DNA of 64,000 bases from Aegilops tauschii subsp. strangulata (taxonomy: Eukaryota > Streptophyta > Magnoliopsida > Poales > Poaceae): positions 195,766,788 to 195,830,787 of the forward strand of contig NC_053036.3 in NCBI RefSeq assembly GCF_002575655.3, read 5' to 3'. The notes beneath the pieces are model-generated. The model was not told the DNA's origin, made no database searches, and saw nothing but the letters and a program-made list of their open reading frames with translations. The position numbers and the translations under genes are program-made. Shown piece after piece: positions 48,342 through 61,255 of this stretch. Numbering within the stretch: position 1 is the stretch's first letter; every line of letters starts with the position of its first letter.

Positions 48342-48956
48342 ATGGGGACGTGGACCCACGTCGTGAGGGCAACTTCGACGGCCCACTCCGGCGAGAGTGC
48401 GGCCGCAGCCGCTAGGCGCGTGCTAACAAGCTTCGTGAGGGCGACCGCAGTCTGCGTCCGGGTGGCCAAGGCAGCCCAAACGGCCGCTATTGCTTCTCAG
48501 GCGGCGGCAGCAGGATCTGCCTCGGGGATAGCAACTGGCGAGAGCGGCACAGCAACTCTCCGTTCCGCAGCGGCGGCCTTAGCCCTGCTGGAGGCCGCCC
48601 GCTACCATGTCGAGGCCGTCCACACCTAGGTCGTGGCGGTCACCGCACAAATCGAACGAAGCTTCTCTGACAACGGTCGACAACCCACGGCTGAAGAGCT
48701 AGCAATCGCCGAGAGCGTTCGAGCAGCCTCCCGTTCCTGCGCGGCATACCTTGCCACGATGGAGCCCGCCAGATCCCACATGGCCTCCGCCCACGCCCAG
48801 CTCGTGGCGGCCTTTTCCAAAGATATGGCGGACGCGTATGGCGAGATGCTTGCCGAGTATGGTGCGATTGATGCCATGGAGCCCCTTCCCCAGGAGACCG
48901 TCGGGCGCGAGCTGGACATGGAAGCGGCGGCGGAGATCGACGAGCACCAGCCATAG
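48342..48956 (+). pseudogene. Ala-rich coiled-coil ORF with one in-frame TAG, 204 codons
   Basis: ATG 48342 to TAG 48954-48956 in a single frame, interrupted once by TAG at 48627-48629 after ...YHVEAVHT. Both halves are Ala-rich helices (TAAIASQAAAAGSASG; AIAESVRAASRSCAAYLATM) ending in an acidic tail (MEAAAEIDEHQP). One C-to-T change (CAG to TAG) would explain the stop. Similar in style to 42299-42903. Function unknown. Confidence 0.5.
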
Positions 48957-50348
48957 TAGTACTCTTTGTTTTGTTTAATTAAGAGCGCCGGTCTTTAATT
49001 TGTTAGAGTATTGTTTAGGTCAGCTAGCTCTGTTTAATTGCTGAACTTGCTCGATTAAGAAGTTAGTCTCCTTTGTGTACCCAAATTATGCAATGATGTG
49101 GATGACCACTGTAACCAGGGAAATTTGAACCAAAATTTTTGACGTTCAAACTCAACACACACGGGTTAAGCTATCTGAATCGTTTGTGATGTTCACATAT
49201 CCTACACAGTTCTGAATAAGGGGTTGTGTCTGATGACACTTTGCGCGCCAGTTTTTTGGCTGAAGCGATTCCAAATTTTTGGCTTTCGCGGAAATATCTA
49301 CCTCCCCGCCCCCCTTACCAAAAGCCACATTTCCCCTCTTTCCGCCTTCCTTTCCAAGTTGAAACCTTCACTCCTTGCTTGCAGCGCCGCCTCCTGCTCG
49401 CCGGCGACCCTCCTTCACGCTCCTCGGCCTCGCCTATCCAGGCAGGTAATCCACACCCGACCCCCATCCTCCTCCTCCTTCCACATCCCACATGCCCCTA
49501 CCGCTGGTGCGAGCGCGACACCTTCCACCAAAATCACCGACCCCTCCACCAAATAAGCGCCGGCCTAAGCCATGGTGCATGCAGTATGAGGTCGCACGGC
49601 GGAGGAGCAAATCGCGGCCGCACGCGCGGATGAGGTCGCGATGGCTGCCATTTGTGCCGACCCCCAGATCTTGAAGGAGCACCTTGCCATTTGCTAGCTA
49701 CGCCGGTTAAGCATGCTCGGTTTACCCGTTGCGTGTGCTGCTCCTGCCTTTCCTTCACAAATTCTAGTGAATTGTGCTATCTAATTTTACCATGCAATCT
49801 GTTGCTCTAGTGTATATGTTCTATATGTCGTGCAGTGTGGTGCTCACTTATTAACTGTTTTGTTAATTAGTTGTCGTCTTCAGTTAACTGTTTGGTTCAA
49901 TTCTACAAATGTGATGTTCAATTCTTCAGGCTGCAATTTTGTATTGTCTTCCATGTGAGAAATAAATCGAATTTTGTATTGTTGTGCATGTGAGGAATAA
50001 ATCAAATTTGGCTGCACTTAATACATGAGAAACATATACACGTGCTATATTTCCTAGTTCTTAATCATGCTTGGTTTGGGTAAATGGGTTTTCCCTGTGG
50101 CTTGAATTAATTTGATGAATCTGCAATGTGATTATTTTTCATCAACATATTTTACTGATAGCATGCGAACCCTTACTTAACCTGATGACTAACTACCTTA
50201 TATGTGTTGCAGGGAAACAATTGGAAGCACTGAGGTTTACAATCGAAGTTAGCACGTGCATGGTCCGTTGTCTAATAGCACATTATTGTGCAATTGCATG
50301 AACCATTCTAATATTTAGGTTTTTAACATTTTGGTCTTGCACATGTAG

Positions 50349-50867
50349 GTCCTGCTGTCAGAGGTTTTGACCCACTGTTCGACCCTTTTTGCATATGGGG
50401 AAATGAGTTGTCCATGAATATCAGTCAAGTCAAGAAACTTAGAAAGATTGTTAGGATAAAGAAATTAGCGACAAAAAGCAACAAGATCTTTGTCTGCACA
50501 ATGAAGAAGACATCAGTTCACTACAGGATGGTACTAACTATTATACCTTGCCTTTTTAATTCCTTTGCCCCATTTCCAATATAGAGAAGATATTTATGCA
50601 CATCCTTGTTTTCAGGCCTTTCCAAAGCAGTTCACTGATGATTACCTCTCAAACCACCTGTATGGTCAGGAGGCGAGGAAAGTATTCATACAACACCCAC
50701 GGTTCAATATTGAAGTGTTCCTGAAGAGGACGAAGGATGGACAGTCAATCATCCACCGGCACTGGCCTAAAGTTACAAAGACCTTCAACATCAATGAAGG
50801 CTCAATATTCGCCTTCTGCTTCAGCAGTTTTCGAGATGAGATACATCTGTCTATGTACCGTCTATGA
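50349..50867 (+). CDS. B3-domain protein fragment or gene inside the CACTA element
   Basis: Exon 50349-50530 (read from phase 2, PAVRGFDPLFDPFCIWGNEL then SNKIFVCTMKKTSVHYRM) joins by GT-AG to exon 50616-50867. Together they form a full B3 barrel: AFPKQFTDDYLSNHL, KVFIQHPRFNIEVFLKRTKDG, HWPKVTKTFNINEGSIFAFC and FRDEIHLSMYRL, then TGA. Upstream exons are uncertain; an ORF at 49492-49674 and GC-rich sequence at 49380-49680 may belong. B3 proteins bind DNA; whether this one binds the element's ends is not known. The same type of domain occurs, decayed, in the second CACTA at 58130-58400. Confidence 0.6.
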
Positions 50868-51708
50868 TGCTAATTTCGAAAGGTTATAGATATTGCATGT
50901 GAAACTTGGTCCTGGTGTAGTTGTGTAATGGGGTAGCTAAGTGCTGAAGCTATATGATGCTGTACTCTGATGTATTTCAATTATGAAAATGAAATATATT
51001 GTGTGCTTAATATGAACTGTCAATTAGATTAATAAATGGATTATGAATAATCGGATAATTAGCCTGCTAGTGGCGAATTAGCCTGCTAATTGGGTTTTGC
51101 TATTGCAAACGGTTGTTGAAAAAATACCGTGGGCGATGACCTCAGTCAACGCACATAGTTTCTAGGAATAAAACGTGTTGGGTCAATGAACAATCACACA
51201 CGACTTTCTCTTGAAAACTGTTTGCGTTAGGCCACCTTGCGCAAACGTTTACCACATGAAAACTGTGTGTGATGGACAGCCTTTGCCACACAGTTTCTTC
51301 CACGGACCATGTGTGATATATTCAATAACGCAAGCGATTTAACGGAAAAAATGTGTGTGATGTACCTGTCAATGGAAATATTTTTCTTCGAGCGACTGTG
51401 TGAGATGTACATACGAACGGAAATGCTTAGCGGGGACTGACTGTGTGGGATGTACTTGCGACCGAAAACCATTTCGCCGTATAATTGTATTTTTTTAGCT
51501 CTACTGTACGTATTTCCGTATTTGAGCGCTCGCGGGTTGCACATGACCTCATTTTGCCGAACGTGTGTGCCAGGAGGGCATATCCCCGACGGTTTCTGGG
51601 TCGTGTGGGAAGGAACCCCGTATCGCCCACACTCACTTGGAGACGGTTCCAAATGCTATCGCGGAAAGGGGTTTTAAACCATTTGTTTAGGAGCTCGCTG
51701 TACTAGTG

Positions 51709-54700
51709 TTAATTGCACAGTAGTCAATTATTAGGGTGATCTCTCATAGTAAATATCAAGTTAAAAGGTGCTCTTCCCAGTGTTGCAACCGTCTATAACA
51801 CATAGCGTTCCAAAGTGCGTCATGTCCACATGAGTAAAAACGGGATGTGAGGGTAAGACGGGGATGTCAGACCATGCATGCATATTGCACTCGGTTTTCT
51901 TGAAGTTCTAGCAGAATCGTTCCAAGCTCGGAGCATGAAGCTTCGAAAGATGAACAAGAGTCATATGGAAATATGATCGGCAAAAGCTTACCCACCGGTC
52001 AAGATTCTCATCGTCAGTGATGTCCACATCAATGGATGAGAACTAGATTTGGATCTTGAATCACTTAAGATCAACTATGAGAGATATTGATTTAAGTGGG
52101 AGCACAAATATGTATTAATTAAGTTTAATCGCTAGTGCCAATTAATTATGAAAAATATCTATGTGTAGTTTGCATTATAGTCTTAGAATTATGTTCACAG
52201 TTCCACCCGTGTTGTTGAAATTGATTAGTTGTTATTTATCTGGTTGAATCTTTATGATTGAGAGGATCGTCATGTAAGAGTGCCAAGAAGGATTTTGTAC
52301 TATTGCATGCTTACAATACTCTCTTCCCAATGCTATGGATAATGAGACTCACGTCCTTCGATCCAAAGCTAGAATTGCATTACGGCCTGCTTGCTTTCGA
52401 GAAACCCGAACTTAAAAATTGTTTGGGATAGTTATGTGATATTCTTGGAACTGAAAATTGTTTTTAGAAGCAAACAAAGGCTAAAAGATATGCGATATCT
52501 AAATCAGTGTTTTGTTTGCAAGTTCTAGTGAAGCATTCAACTATCTTTAAGACTGAAATGCATAAGATCCAGAAGAACACCAGTCATGTGTTGACAGTGA
52601 GAACTTATAGAGAAAGAACAAAACCAAATGATGTAATGAGACTTACAAGCCTAGGGAAGTTCAAGGCTTACACCACTCTTAAATTTGATGTTTCTTCTGA
52701 GAGTGAGAAAAATATTGAAGTAAATTGTAAGAAGTTTAGAGGCAAGACTGGAATGTCCAGCTCAGGTATGAATGTCATACAAGTTATAAGATGTAGAGAA
52801 AGTTGGCAGTAAAGTGTGATTCTTGAGAATCAAGATTAAATTGTTAAACACTAAATTCTTCGGGAATTGTGGTTAAAAGTTGATCACAAGAATACCGACT
52901 CAATTGCATGTTGTTGCGAATCGATTCAAGAATTACTACGGCCTAATGACCAACAAATTGCTGAGGTTAAAATATGTGTTGAAATTTTTGTAATATTTAT
53001 GATACTTTTTCATCAACATATTACATCTGAATTTATTGTCACAATTCATTTTAGAGTTTCGTACACTCTAGCCCATTGCATAGAAGTTGCAAAAAGGTTG
53101 TTCATGACAGAACAATAGTTGTTCAATGTAATGAACAAAAGGTCCATACTCCTATTGTGAATAGGATTTAAGTTATGAATATTGATGATAAAAATTGAAC
53201 ATCCGTAACACTGACGCTAAATGTCGCAAGACTAAAAGAATACCACATATGTGTGGCACTGCATTTAGTCACATTGGAGAAACCCGCATGGAGAAATTAC
53301 ATAGTGATAGATTTTGGAGTCATATGATTACGAATAATCTGAAACTTGCAACTTTCATCCAAATAGTGAATTAAACTAAAATACCATTCACAAGCCATAA
53401 CAAACGAGATATATTTTTTTTGGAAATATGCATATTGATGCCTGTAGTCCAATAAGTGTTGTTGCAAGAAGTGGATTTATCTATCTTCAAGGATGACTCA
53501 AGTAGATATTTATATTTACTAAGTGAGACATAAATCTGGATCTTTTGAAATGTTTCAAAAGATTTCCAGTATGGAGTATAAATTATTGTAACAAGAAATA
53601 TGTTTCTACAATTGGATTGCAAAAAAGAATATATGAGTTACAAATTTAGCAAATGTCTGATGAGATGTGGAAAATCTTTTATAGCTTGCACCTCCTAGAA
53701 ACACTACTAAGAGTAGAGTGTTTTGAGTATATGTAATCAAGCTATGTATGACATGGTGCGATCAAAGATGACTTAATTATTTTGCCAAGATACTTTTTAA
53801 TGTGATGCTTTAGAGACTAGCTTTTGCACCAAAAGAGAGCCATCAAATTTGTTGAAATAAGTGCTACTTTGTTGGTTATCCCAAATGGTTGGGTATTCCT
53901 CTATCACTACGCCGAGGCAAAGTGTTTTGTCATAGAGTGCAGAAATTTTGAAGAAAATGTTTTTTTTTGCAAAAGAGTGAGTGGGAGGACAGTGTAATTC
54001 GACGAGATTACAGAATCTTCGTGATCAGGTCAAATAAAAGAAACACTAAAAGTAGTTCTAAAATTTCTTACTGCGACTTATACAGAAGTCTCTACATAGG
54101 ATATAGAGACTTTGGTCAAATGTGCAACTGAACTATATACGTTGGAAAATTTGTACAGACCTTCAGGGTGTGTAGACGAAATATTTTTGAAACAAACCTA
54201 TGATACATAGAGAAGCGTTGATGGGCCCTGACTCCGAAATTGGCCATACGCTAAAATAATCCAAGATAGTATCCATACACATAATGCAAGTTTAGAACTT
54301 GATAGACCATCTTAAAGACTTGAAGTCTAAAGTGTAGTTATGGATCTATAAATTGACAAAGATGAAAAATGTTTTACAATTCTTGACTTGTTGCAAATAG
54401 TTTATGGCAAGATCAAGGAGTTTATTATGACGAGATTGTCTCATCATAATAATACTTAAAGTCAGTTCGGATTAAACTAGAAATTACTAAATATTTCAGT
54501 TATGAGATATAATAGATGGATGTCAGAATGATTCCCATGAGATGGAAATAGAACCAATGATGTATATTTGATACGGTCCAGGGTAATTTTCTCGATCCAG
54601 AGGATGCTAGTAAAGTGTGCAAACTTCAGGAGATCCAGTAACGATCTGAAGCCAACATAGTGGAGTTGGAATCTTTATTTTGATGAATTGATCAAGTAAT

Positions 54701-55773
54701 ATGATTTCATCAATAGAAACAAAGATGCTTGTATTTACAAGAAAGTAAGGGGTAGCATGATAATATTTCTAAACACTGTGTGTGCATTACACATTGTTGA
54801 TAATTATATAAATATCTTGACATGGATTAAGACTTTATTGAAAATAGTTTTTGGTAAAGTACTTAGTCAATATAGTCCTTATATTAGACATAATAATTAT
54901 GGAGATAGTAGTGTCTAATCGGGCTTAGCCAAAATAAATATTGACAAAAATACTAAAGTATAGTATGAGAAATGTCAATAAGAGTTTTCTTGTCAAAGTC
55001 ACATGGAAGGAGTTCTCAGTAAGAATCGGTATCTTAAAATATGATGAGTGATACATGATTTCAATCATACTTGTGTTAATTTGATGGTATGTAAATTACA
55101 AGATATGTCCAAGTACTCCAAGTAAGTTGTGAGTGAAGTTAGCAGAAAGGTCAAATTATTGATCATAGGACAACAATGAGAATGTCGTTGAGTAGTGATG
55201 ACATGTTTCTCGCATGCAGAGAAATTGAAGAGATTGGTGTAAGGAGTTTACATCAATACATGCTTGATGTAAGTAGTACATCGACAAAAATCTTCAGTTG
55301 GTTCTCCAAGCGAATTTCGATGTCAATTAAAGATATATGGTGGCACAGTAAGTTCGCATTGGTCCAAGAAAGTTACTGTGGTGAATTCTATAACAGAAGG
55401 CTGAGTATATTGTCACTTTAGAAGAAACAATAGAGGGTGATGAATCAAAGGTTCACCTATGAACTTGGTATGGTTTCTAGGTGATTGTGCAAAAAGAACA
55501 CTGTTCTCGGATAGTGGTTCTGTAGCTCAATCTAAGGAATCAATGTTCTTACCGATGATTCAATATATACTAAGCTTGTTTCACATAAATTATGAATTCA
55601 TGTGAAAGCATGACGGATGCATAAAATGCAAATGATACACACAGATCTGAAGTTGTCAAATTCGATAGGACAAAGTCTATACCACAAGCAAAGCATGGAC
55701 TGACACCGGATTGCCATTGGTGTAAAAGTTAAAAGTGCTAACCAAATTATTGACTCTAGTGCAAGTAAGAGAC
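51709..55773 (+). pseudogene. Copia internal region, right part: decayed pol
   Basis: Resumes after the CACTA insertion. No intact ORF. Reverse transcriptase traces at about 54679-54800 read FDELIK, YDFINRNKDACIYKKV and GSMI with stops between. Further RNase H-like sequence runs to 55770. GCAAGTAAGAGAC just before the 3' LTR is a mutated polypurine tract. Small ORFs (52507-52812, 52867-53118, 55176-55421) are remnants. Confidence 0.65.
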
Positions 55774-55913
55774 TGTTGGAAATATACCCTAGAGGCAATA
55801 ATATTTGTATTATTATATTTCCATATTCACAGTTAAGAGTTTATATTCTATGTTATAACTGCTATGATCTTGGAATATGTGATTCAGTGGAAAACTCATA
55901 TGCACATGTGGAA
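55774..55913 (+). mobile_element. Start of the Copia 3' LTR, truncated
   Basis: 140 bp matching 35261-35400 (about 11 differences), then an abrupt switch to unrelated repeat sequence. The rest of the LTR is not found in the window. Confidence 0.8.
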
Positions 55914-56432
55914 TTGAAAGCCGAGGTTCTCTCGCAGAGGGGGGGGGTGAATGGGAGATTTTTAGAAATTTGTCAAACTCTGAAGAATTTGACAAAAATC
56001 AGAGTGAAGAAATAGAAACGACTAAGTCATCACAAAATCAGAGTGAAGGCAACCAGGATACGTAAGAGTGAAGAACATGCAATCATACAGTCATACACGC
56101 ATGAGAAATATGAACTAAGGAAACGATAAATAGCGTGATGAAATTCTTTAGTTCAAATTCGTCAGAGCCTAGATCACAAATTCTTCAAGAGCGGAATAAT
56201 GTAAGGGAGGGTGAGGAATTTGAAACCAGGTTGGCTCGGTGAAGACAATGGAATTTGGTAGACCAGTTCCAATTGCTGCATCAACTATACGTCTGGTTTA
56301 GGCGGCTGAGTTGCAACTCAGAGGACACACAGTCCTCACCGAATTCCTCTTGAGTTAAGGCCCGCAGACCTTGCCCAATCACTCGTGGTATGTCTTCAAG
56401 GTAGACTTCCAAAACCTTCACAGACTTGTTGA
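55914..56432. mobile_element. Unclassified repeat inserted in the Copia 3' LTR
   Basis: Begins near GAAAGCCGAGGTTCTCTCGC and a G9 run. No coding sequence; class not recognised. Confidence 0.35.
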
Positions 56433-57281
56433 TACGCCTCCAACGTATCTATAATTTTTGATTGTTCCATGCTATTATATTATCTGTTTTGGATATTTTA
56501 TATGCATTAATATGTTATTTTATATTATTTTGGGACTAACCTATTAACCTAGAGCTCAGTGCTAGTTTCTGTTTTTTCCTTGTTTTTGAGCTTCGCAGAA
56601 AAGGAATACCAAACGGAATAAAACTTCATGATGATTTTTCTTGGACCAGAAGACACACCCAGGAGACTTGGAGTTCAAGTCAGAAGAGCCACGAGGCGGT
56701 GACAAGGGTGGAGGGCGCCCCCTACCTTGTGGGCCCCTCATAACCCCCCTAACCTAGTTCTGCCTCCTATATATTCACATATATTCCCAAACCACCAGAA
56801 GCATCCATGAAAGCACTTTTCCACCACCGCAACCTTCTGTTCCCATGAGATCCCATCTTGGGGCCTTTTCCGGCATCTTGTCGGAGAGGGATGCGATCAC
56901 GGAGGGCATCTACATCAACTCTATTGCCCTTCCGATGAAGCGTGAGTAGTTTACCTCAGACCTACGGGTCCATAACTAGTAGCTAGATGGCTTCTTCTCT
57001 CTATTTGATTCTCAATACCATGTTCTCCTCGATGTTCTTGGAGATCTATCCGATGTAATCTTCTTTTGCGGTGTAATTGTCGAGATCTAATGAATTGTGG
57101 ATTTATGATCAGCTTATCTATGAATATTATTTGAATCTTCTCTGAATTCTTATATGCATGCATGATTTGATATCTTTGTATTTCTCTTTGAACTATTGGT
57201 TTGGTTTGGCCAACTAGATTGGTTTTTCTTGCAATGGGAGAGGTGCTTAGCTTTGGGTTCAATCTTGCGTGATTTCACCCA
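56433..57281 (+). mobile_element. Gypsy-type LTR, partial (TGATACGCCTCC family)
   Basis: Starts TGATACGCCTCCAACGTATC, a very common Triticeae Gypsy LTR start, and continues with the TGGGACTAACCTATTAACCT block and a TATATATTC region. It is interrupted at 57282 by a CACTA end. Confidence 0.7.
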
Positions 57282-58129
57282 GCACTAGTACGCGTCGGTG
57301 CTATATAAACGGTTTTAAACCCCTTTTCGCGACAACATTTGGAACCGTCGCCTAGTGAGTGACGGCGATAGGGGGTCCTTACCACACGACCCAGAAACCA
57401 TCGGGGATATGCCCTCTTGGCACACACGCTCGGCAAAATAAGGTCGTGTGCGACCGGCGAGCGCTCAAATACGGAAATACGTATAGTAGAGCTAAACAAA
57501 ATACAATTATACAGGCGAAATTGTTTCCGGTCGCAAGTACATCCCACACAGTCAGTCCCCGCTAAACGTTTCCGTTCGTATGTACATCCCACATAGTCGC
57601 TCCAAGGAAAACATTTCCGTTCACAGGTAAATCACACACAATTTTTCTCGTTAAATCATTTGTGACAACGTTTCCATTGCACATGATATTAACAATTTTA
57701 TCGTTTGTGTTATTGAATGCATCACACATGGTGCGTAGAAGAAACTGTGTGGCAAAGGTTGTCCATCACACACAGTTTTTATGTGGTAAACGTTTGCGCA
57801 AGGTGGCCTAACACAAACAGTTTTCAAGAGGATGTCGTGTGTGCAGTGGAGATTGATCGCACACGTAGTGGATCGTAGAAACGTTTTTGATCTCCACGTC
57901 TATCGCAGACGTTTCACTTTCGCAAACCGTGTGCAGTGTAATCCCTAATTAATCCCTAATTTAAAAATCACATGTTTTGAATTTGAAAGTAGGCAATCAC
58001 TTATTTCATATCCAACCATGTTTATTACAAATATAGGTTCAACCACGAATGCATAATTCGATGCACGGGTACATATATTGAAGAACTACAGAAGGACCAA
58101 GTAAAGAATGATGAATCACAGTTGTACTA

Positions 58130-58400
58130 AAGACTGTAAAGAGAGAGGCGAAAGACATTCTGGTTGCTGGAGAAGGTGAAGCGGAATGCTCATATTGTGC
58201 CCCCCTCCATGCGTAATGCGCGCACGACTCTAGGCCAACCCCTTGTGATGGCTGCCCATCCATCCTTCTGTCTTCATTATGACTTCTCGATGCTCATTGT
58301 AGTCTGGATGAAATACTTTAACCTTCATTGCGTGTCCACCAATCATGTACTTTGCGAGGTAATCTTGAGTGAACTGCTTCGGGGACCATCAGGAACGAAA
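58130..58400 (-). pseudogene. Decayed B3-domain copy in the second CACTA
   Basis: Minus strand: PKQFTQDYLAKYMIGGHAMK, VFHPDYNEHREVIMKTEG, a stop at 58232-58230, then RVVRALRMEGGT and FTFSSNQNVFRLSLYSL in shifted frames. It follows the same order as the B3 gene at 50616-50867 (FPKQFTDDYL ... NINEGSIFAF ... LSMYRL), so the two share an origin. Confidence 0.5.
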
Positions 58401-59249
58401 AATTTTAGACATTGTTGTCTAACAACTCATTATGGGCAGTAAAAAGAGAAGGCTACATAGTTTGTAGTTACCATCCCATAGCTCACTGTTGTGTTGGATA
58501 GAGCATAAAAAATAATTTGATTGCCACCATTCGTTTCTTTTTGCTAATAATCCTTATCAGTTTCCTCACTTGATGCTTGTTCATGAATATCTCATTACCC
58601 CTTCCGCAAAAAGGTCGATGCATGGATCCTTGCCAAGGGCATATGTACCTACAAGCAACAAGTCAATATTAGAAGCTAACAAGTGTCCATGCCTGGATCT
58701 ATATGCACTCCATTATGGAACGACGGGGGGAGTACAAGCCGAGGGATGAAGCTAACCTCGGCGGAAAATGGTGGCCACTCCCTTTGTTGTCCTGCATAAG
58801 TAGTTGAAAGGCATGATAAGTACAACAACCTTAACATCAAACAAATATAGCAAAGGTAAACAACATCATCTCCAAATGATAGCTTGAATGTGTTGGTTTC
58901 AGCATACTATTAAAGCAGATATAAAATGGAAGGCAATGTTACCGACAGCAGGCTTAACAGCCATCAAATATTGCAATTCAAACTGGTATTGTTGAAAAAT
59001 GAATAGAACGTAGGTAATGCTTAAACATCACACTGGATAAATGTGTAAAACTGAAATAAAGGGCATGTGTTAACTACACCAAGAATAACTGGAACCAAAT
59101 ATAGCCGTTCAAACTGGTATTGATGTAGTCGAGCGGCACAGTTCCGACTTGCACATAATGAACAACACATTATGAATGACTGAAATAAACAAGGCATAAA
59201 TGACCAGTATAACAACCAAATATAGCCATTGAAAATTGGACAGAGTCTC

Positions 59250-59700
59250 ACTGGAACCAACCTAACAAGCAAATACCGATAAACATGGCATATGCTTGAA
59301 AACTGGACAAATGCTCACTTCAACCAACCTAACAAGCAGATAAAGATAAACAAGGCATCTGCTTGATAACTGGACAAATGCTAAAAAAAGCAACCTAACA
59401 ACCAAATACAGATAAACAAGGCATCTGCTTGATAACTGGACAAATGCTAAAAAAAGCAACCTAACAACCAAATACAGATAAACAAGGCATCTGCTTGATA
59501 ACTGGACAAATGCTAAAAAAAGCAACCAAATACAGATAAACAAGGCATCTGCTTGATAACTGGACAAATGCTCACTGCAACTAAACTAAGAACCAAATAC
59601 ATATAAACAAGGCATCTGCTCGATAACTGAAAAAATGCTCACTCCAACCAACCTAACAACCAAATACAGATAAACAAGGCATCTACTCACTATAAACAAC
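59250..59700. repeat. 66-bp tandem repeat, about 7 copies
   Basis: AAACAAGGCATCTGCTTGAT recurs at intervals of 58-68 bp from 59287 to 59679. Confidence 0.85.
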
Positions 59701-59969
59701 CAAATATAGCCATTCGTGAAACTGAAGTGGACAATTCATACTTAAACATCACATAGCCCTATTAAACAATACATTTTGCATAACTGAAATAATTAAACAC
59801 GGCACAGTTAAAGCACCGCATGACAAATGCTACTACAACAAAGGGTACGAGTTGGCAAGCTAGAAAAGGTAAGATTTGCTGATAGAATGTTGCCTCACAT
59901 TTCATGGACGGGATCCTTCCAGTTGGAAGAGCACAGACCCATGGTGCACTCTCTGATGTCACAGATGGG

Positions 59970-60430
59970 CTATTTCACCTTGGAAGAACCTTCGTGGGTG
60001 CCCTCCTCGTAGTCGTGGTCGATGAGATCTGACTTGGCAATTGAGGATCCCAAGCCGCCGCCGTAGAACATGTCCTTCAGAAATGACAAAATGGGCTCGA
60101 TGGCGTATAAAGCTCGCAAATCCTTGACCACTTGGCGGAGGAGATCAGCGGCAGGGTCGTCGAAGAGATCGACGGCAGTTGAACCAGAGGGGTTGGGGAT
60201 GGACCACTTAACCTGTGACATGTCCCGCGTGAAGCCGTCGCTTTGGACGAGCTTGATGTCGTAGCCAGCTTTCCCGAGATACAGTAATACGCTAGCCCGC
60301 TGACATGAAGCCTTCGGCATGGCAACGTAGTCAACGTCTTCGCCGGCTTCCGCGGCGACGTGTTGCCCGGGATCGACAGGTCGGGGCAAACGGCAGCCAC
60401 CTCGCCAACGTCCGCCGGAGAGGCCATGAT
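59970..60430 (-). pseudogene. Unknown cargo gene with frame change
   Basis: Minus strand: MASPADVGEVAAVCPDLSIP from about 60426, then the frame of 60389-59970 (GEDVDYVAMPKASCQRASVL, VKWSIPNPSGSTAVDLFDDP, LRALYAIEPILSFLKDMF). The two frames appear to be one protein with a one-base break near 60360. The first lines look like a folded alpha/beta domain; I recognise no family with confidence. Confidence 0.35.
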
Positions 60431-61080
60431 AAACCTCTTCTTGGCTGAACGCTCGTCGGGCTCCCCGGGATACGTGGTCGAGCTTAGGCTACGACATTCT
60501 GGAGCAGGGGATGTGGATCTGGCGGGGAGGGACACCGTAGGCCTCATCTAAAAACTCAGGGGAGTGGGGCGACGGTATGGGAATCGTTGGGTAACCTGAA
60601 CTTTATTATCTAAGCTAGGAGGAACGGGCAGACCGGCACGGCGCCGCGAGCTATGGTTCGAGGGGGGACTGTGGAGGGGGGTTGGTGTTTGAGGATTCGC
60701 CGTGACTACTGAAAAGTTTAGTAATGGTGGGTGGAGATGGTGGTGGACGAGGGAGGGCGACGGCTCAAATGCCTCGGCTACTACAATTTTACTATAAGGT
60801 CGGTGCTGGAGGAGTGTGGGCGACGGTTGAAGTACGACGGCTACTAAAATTTGGATAAAGGAATTGATGCGGGGCGGGAGTGCCCAAGATCGCGCACGGT
60901 CCAATAACAATATGCGTGTATGATAATAAGGAAAAGTGGCGCGGAACCGCCGATTTTTGCAACGCTCAAGGCGGGTAGTTTGTTTTTATATTTCTAGCTA
61001 GCTGGTCTATTGCACACGGTTCGTCCTAATTTCTAAATAAACTTACCCGCCTTTAGTTTGCACAGGTGGTGGTTTTACAA

Positions 61081-61255
61081 CGCACTTGCATCGCACACGG
61101 TTAAGCCAGTACCTCCATCCTTTGCTCGTGCTTACGCGGTCGTGGTGATTTTACAGCGCACTTGCATCACACACGGTTGAGCCAGTACCTCCACCTTTGC
61201 TCGCGCTTGCGCAGGCGTGGTGATTCACATCACACTTGTATCGCACACGGTTACG
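61081..61255. repeat. About 80-bp tandem repeat, subterminal CACTA type
   Basis: Three units of CGCACTTGCATCGCACACGG plus AGCCAGTACCTCCA and TTTGCTCG. Confidence 0.7.

Larger units (their letters stand above)
37997..51708 (+). mobile_element. CACTA transposon, 13.7 kb, non-autonomous, with cargo genes
   Basis: Begins CACTACTGCAGGATGCTGCT and ends, in reverse complement, CACTAGTACAGCGAGCTCCT; 16 of the first 22 bases agree. Three-base TTA duplications flank both ends (37994-37996, 51709-51711), as expected for CACTA. Subterminal GTGTGCGAT/CACACGGTTT words cluster within the first 600 bp and the last 650 bp. No TNP1/TNP2 transposase was recognised. It holds, in order: an exonuclease-like pseudogene, an Angela-type solo LTR, an Ala-rich ORF, a 505-bp tandem array, a second Ala-rich ORF and a B3 gene. 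It lies inside the Copia internal region. Confidence 0.85.

Noticed and set aside
51709..57281. A single transposon bounded by the two CACTA ends
   Set aside because: TAGTG at 51708 and CACTA at 57282 face outward, so the DNA between is flank, not element.
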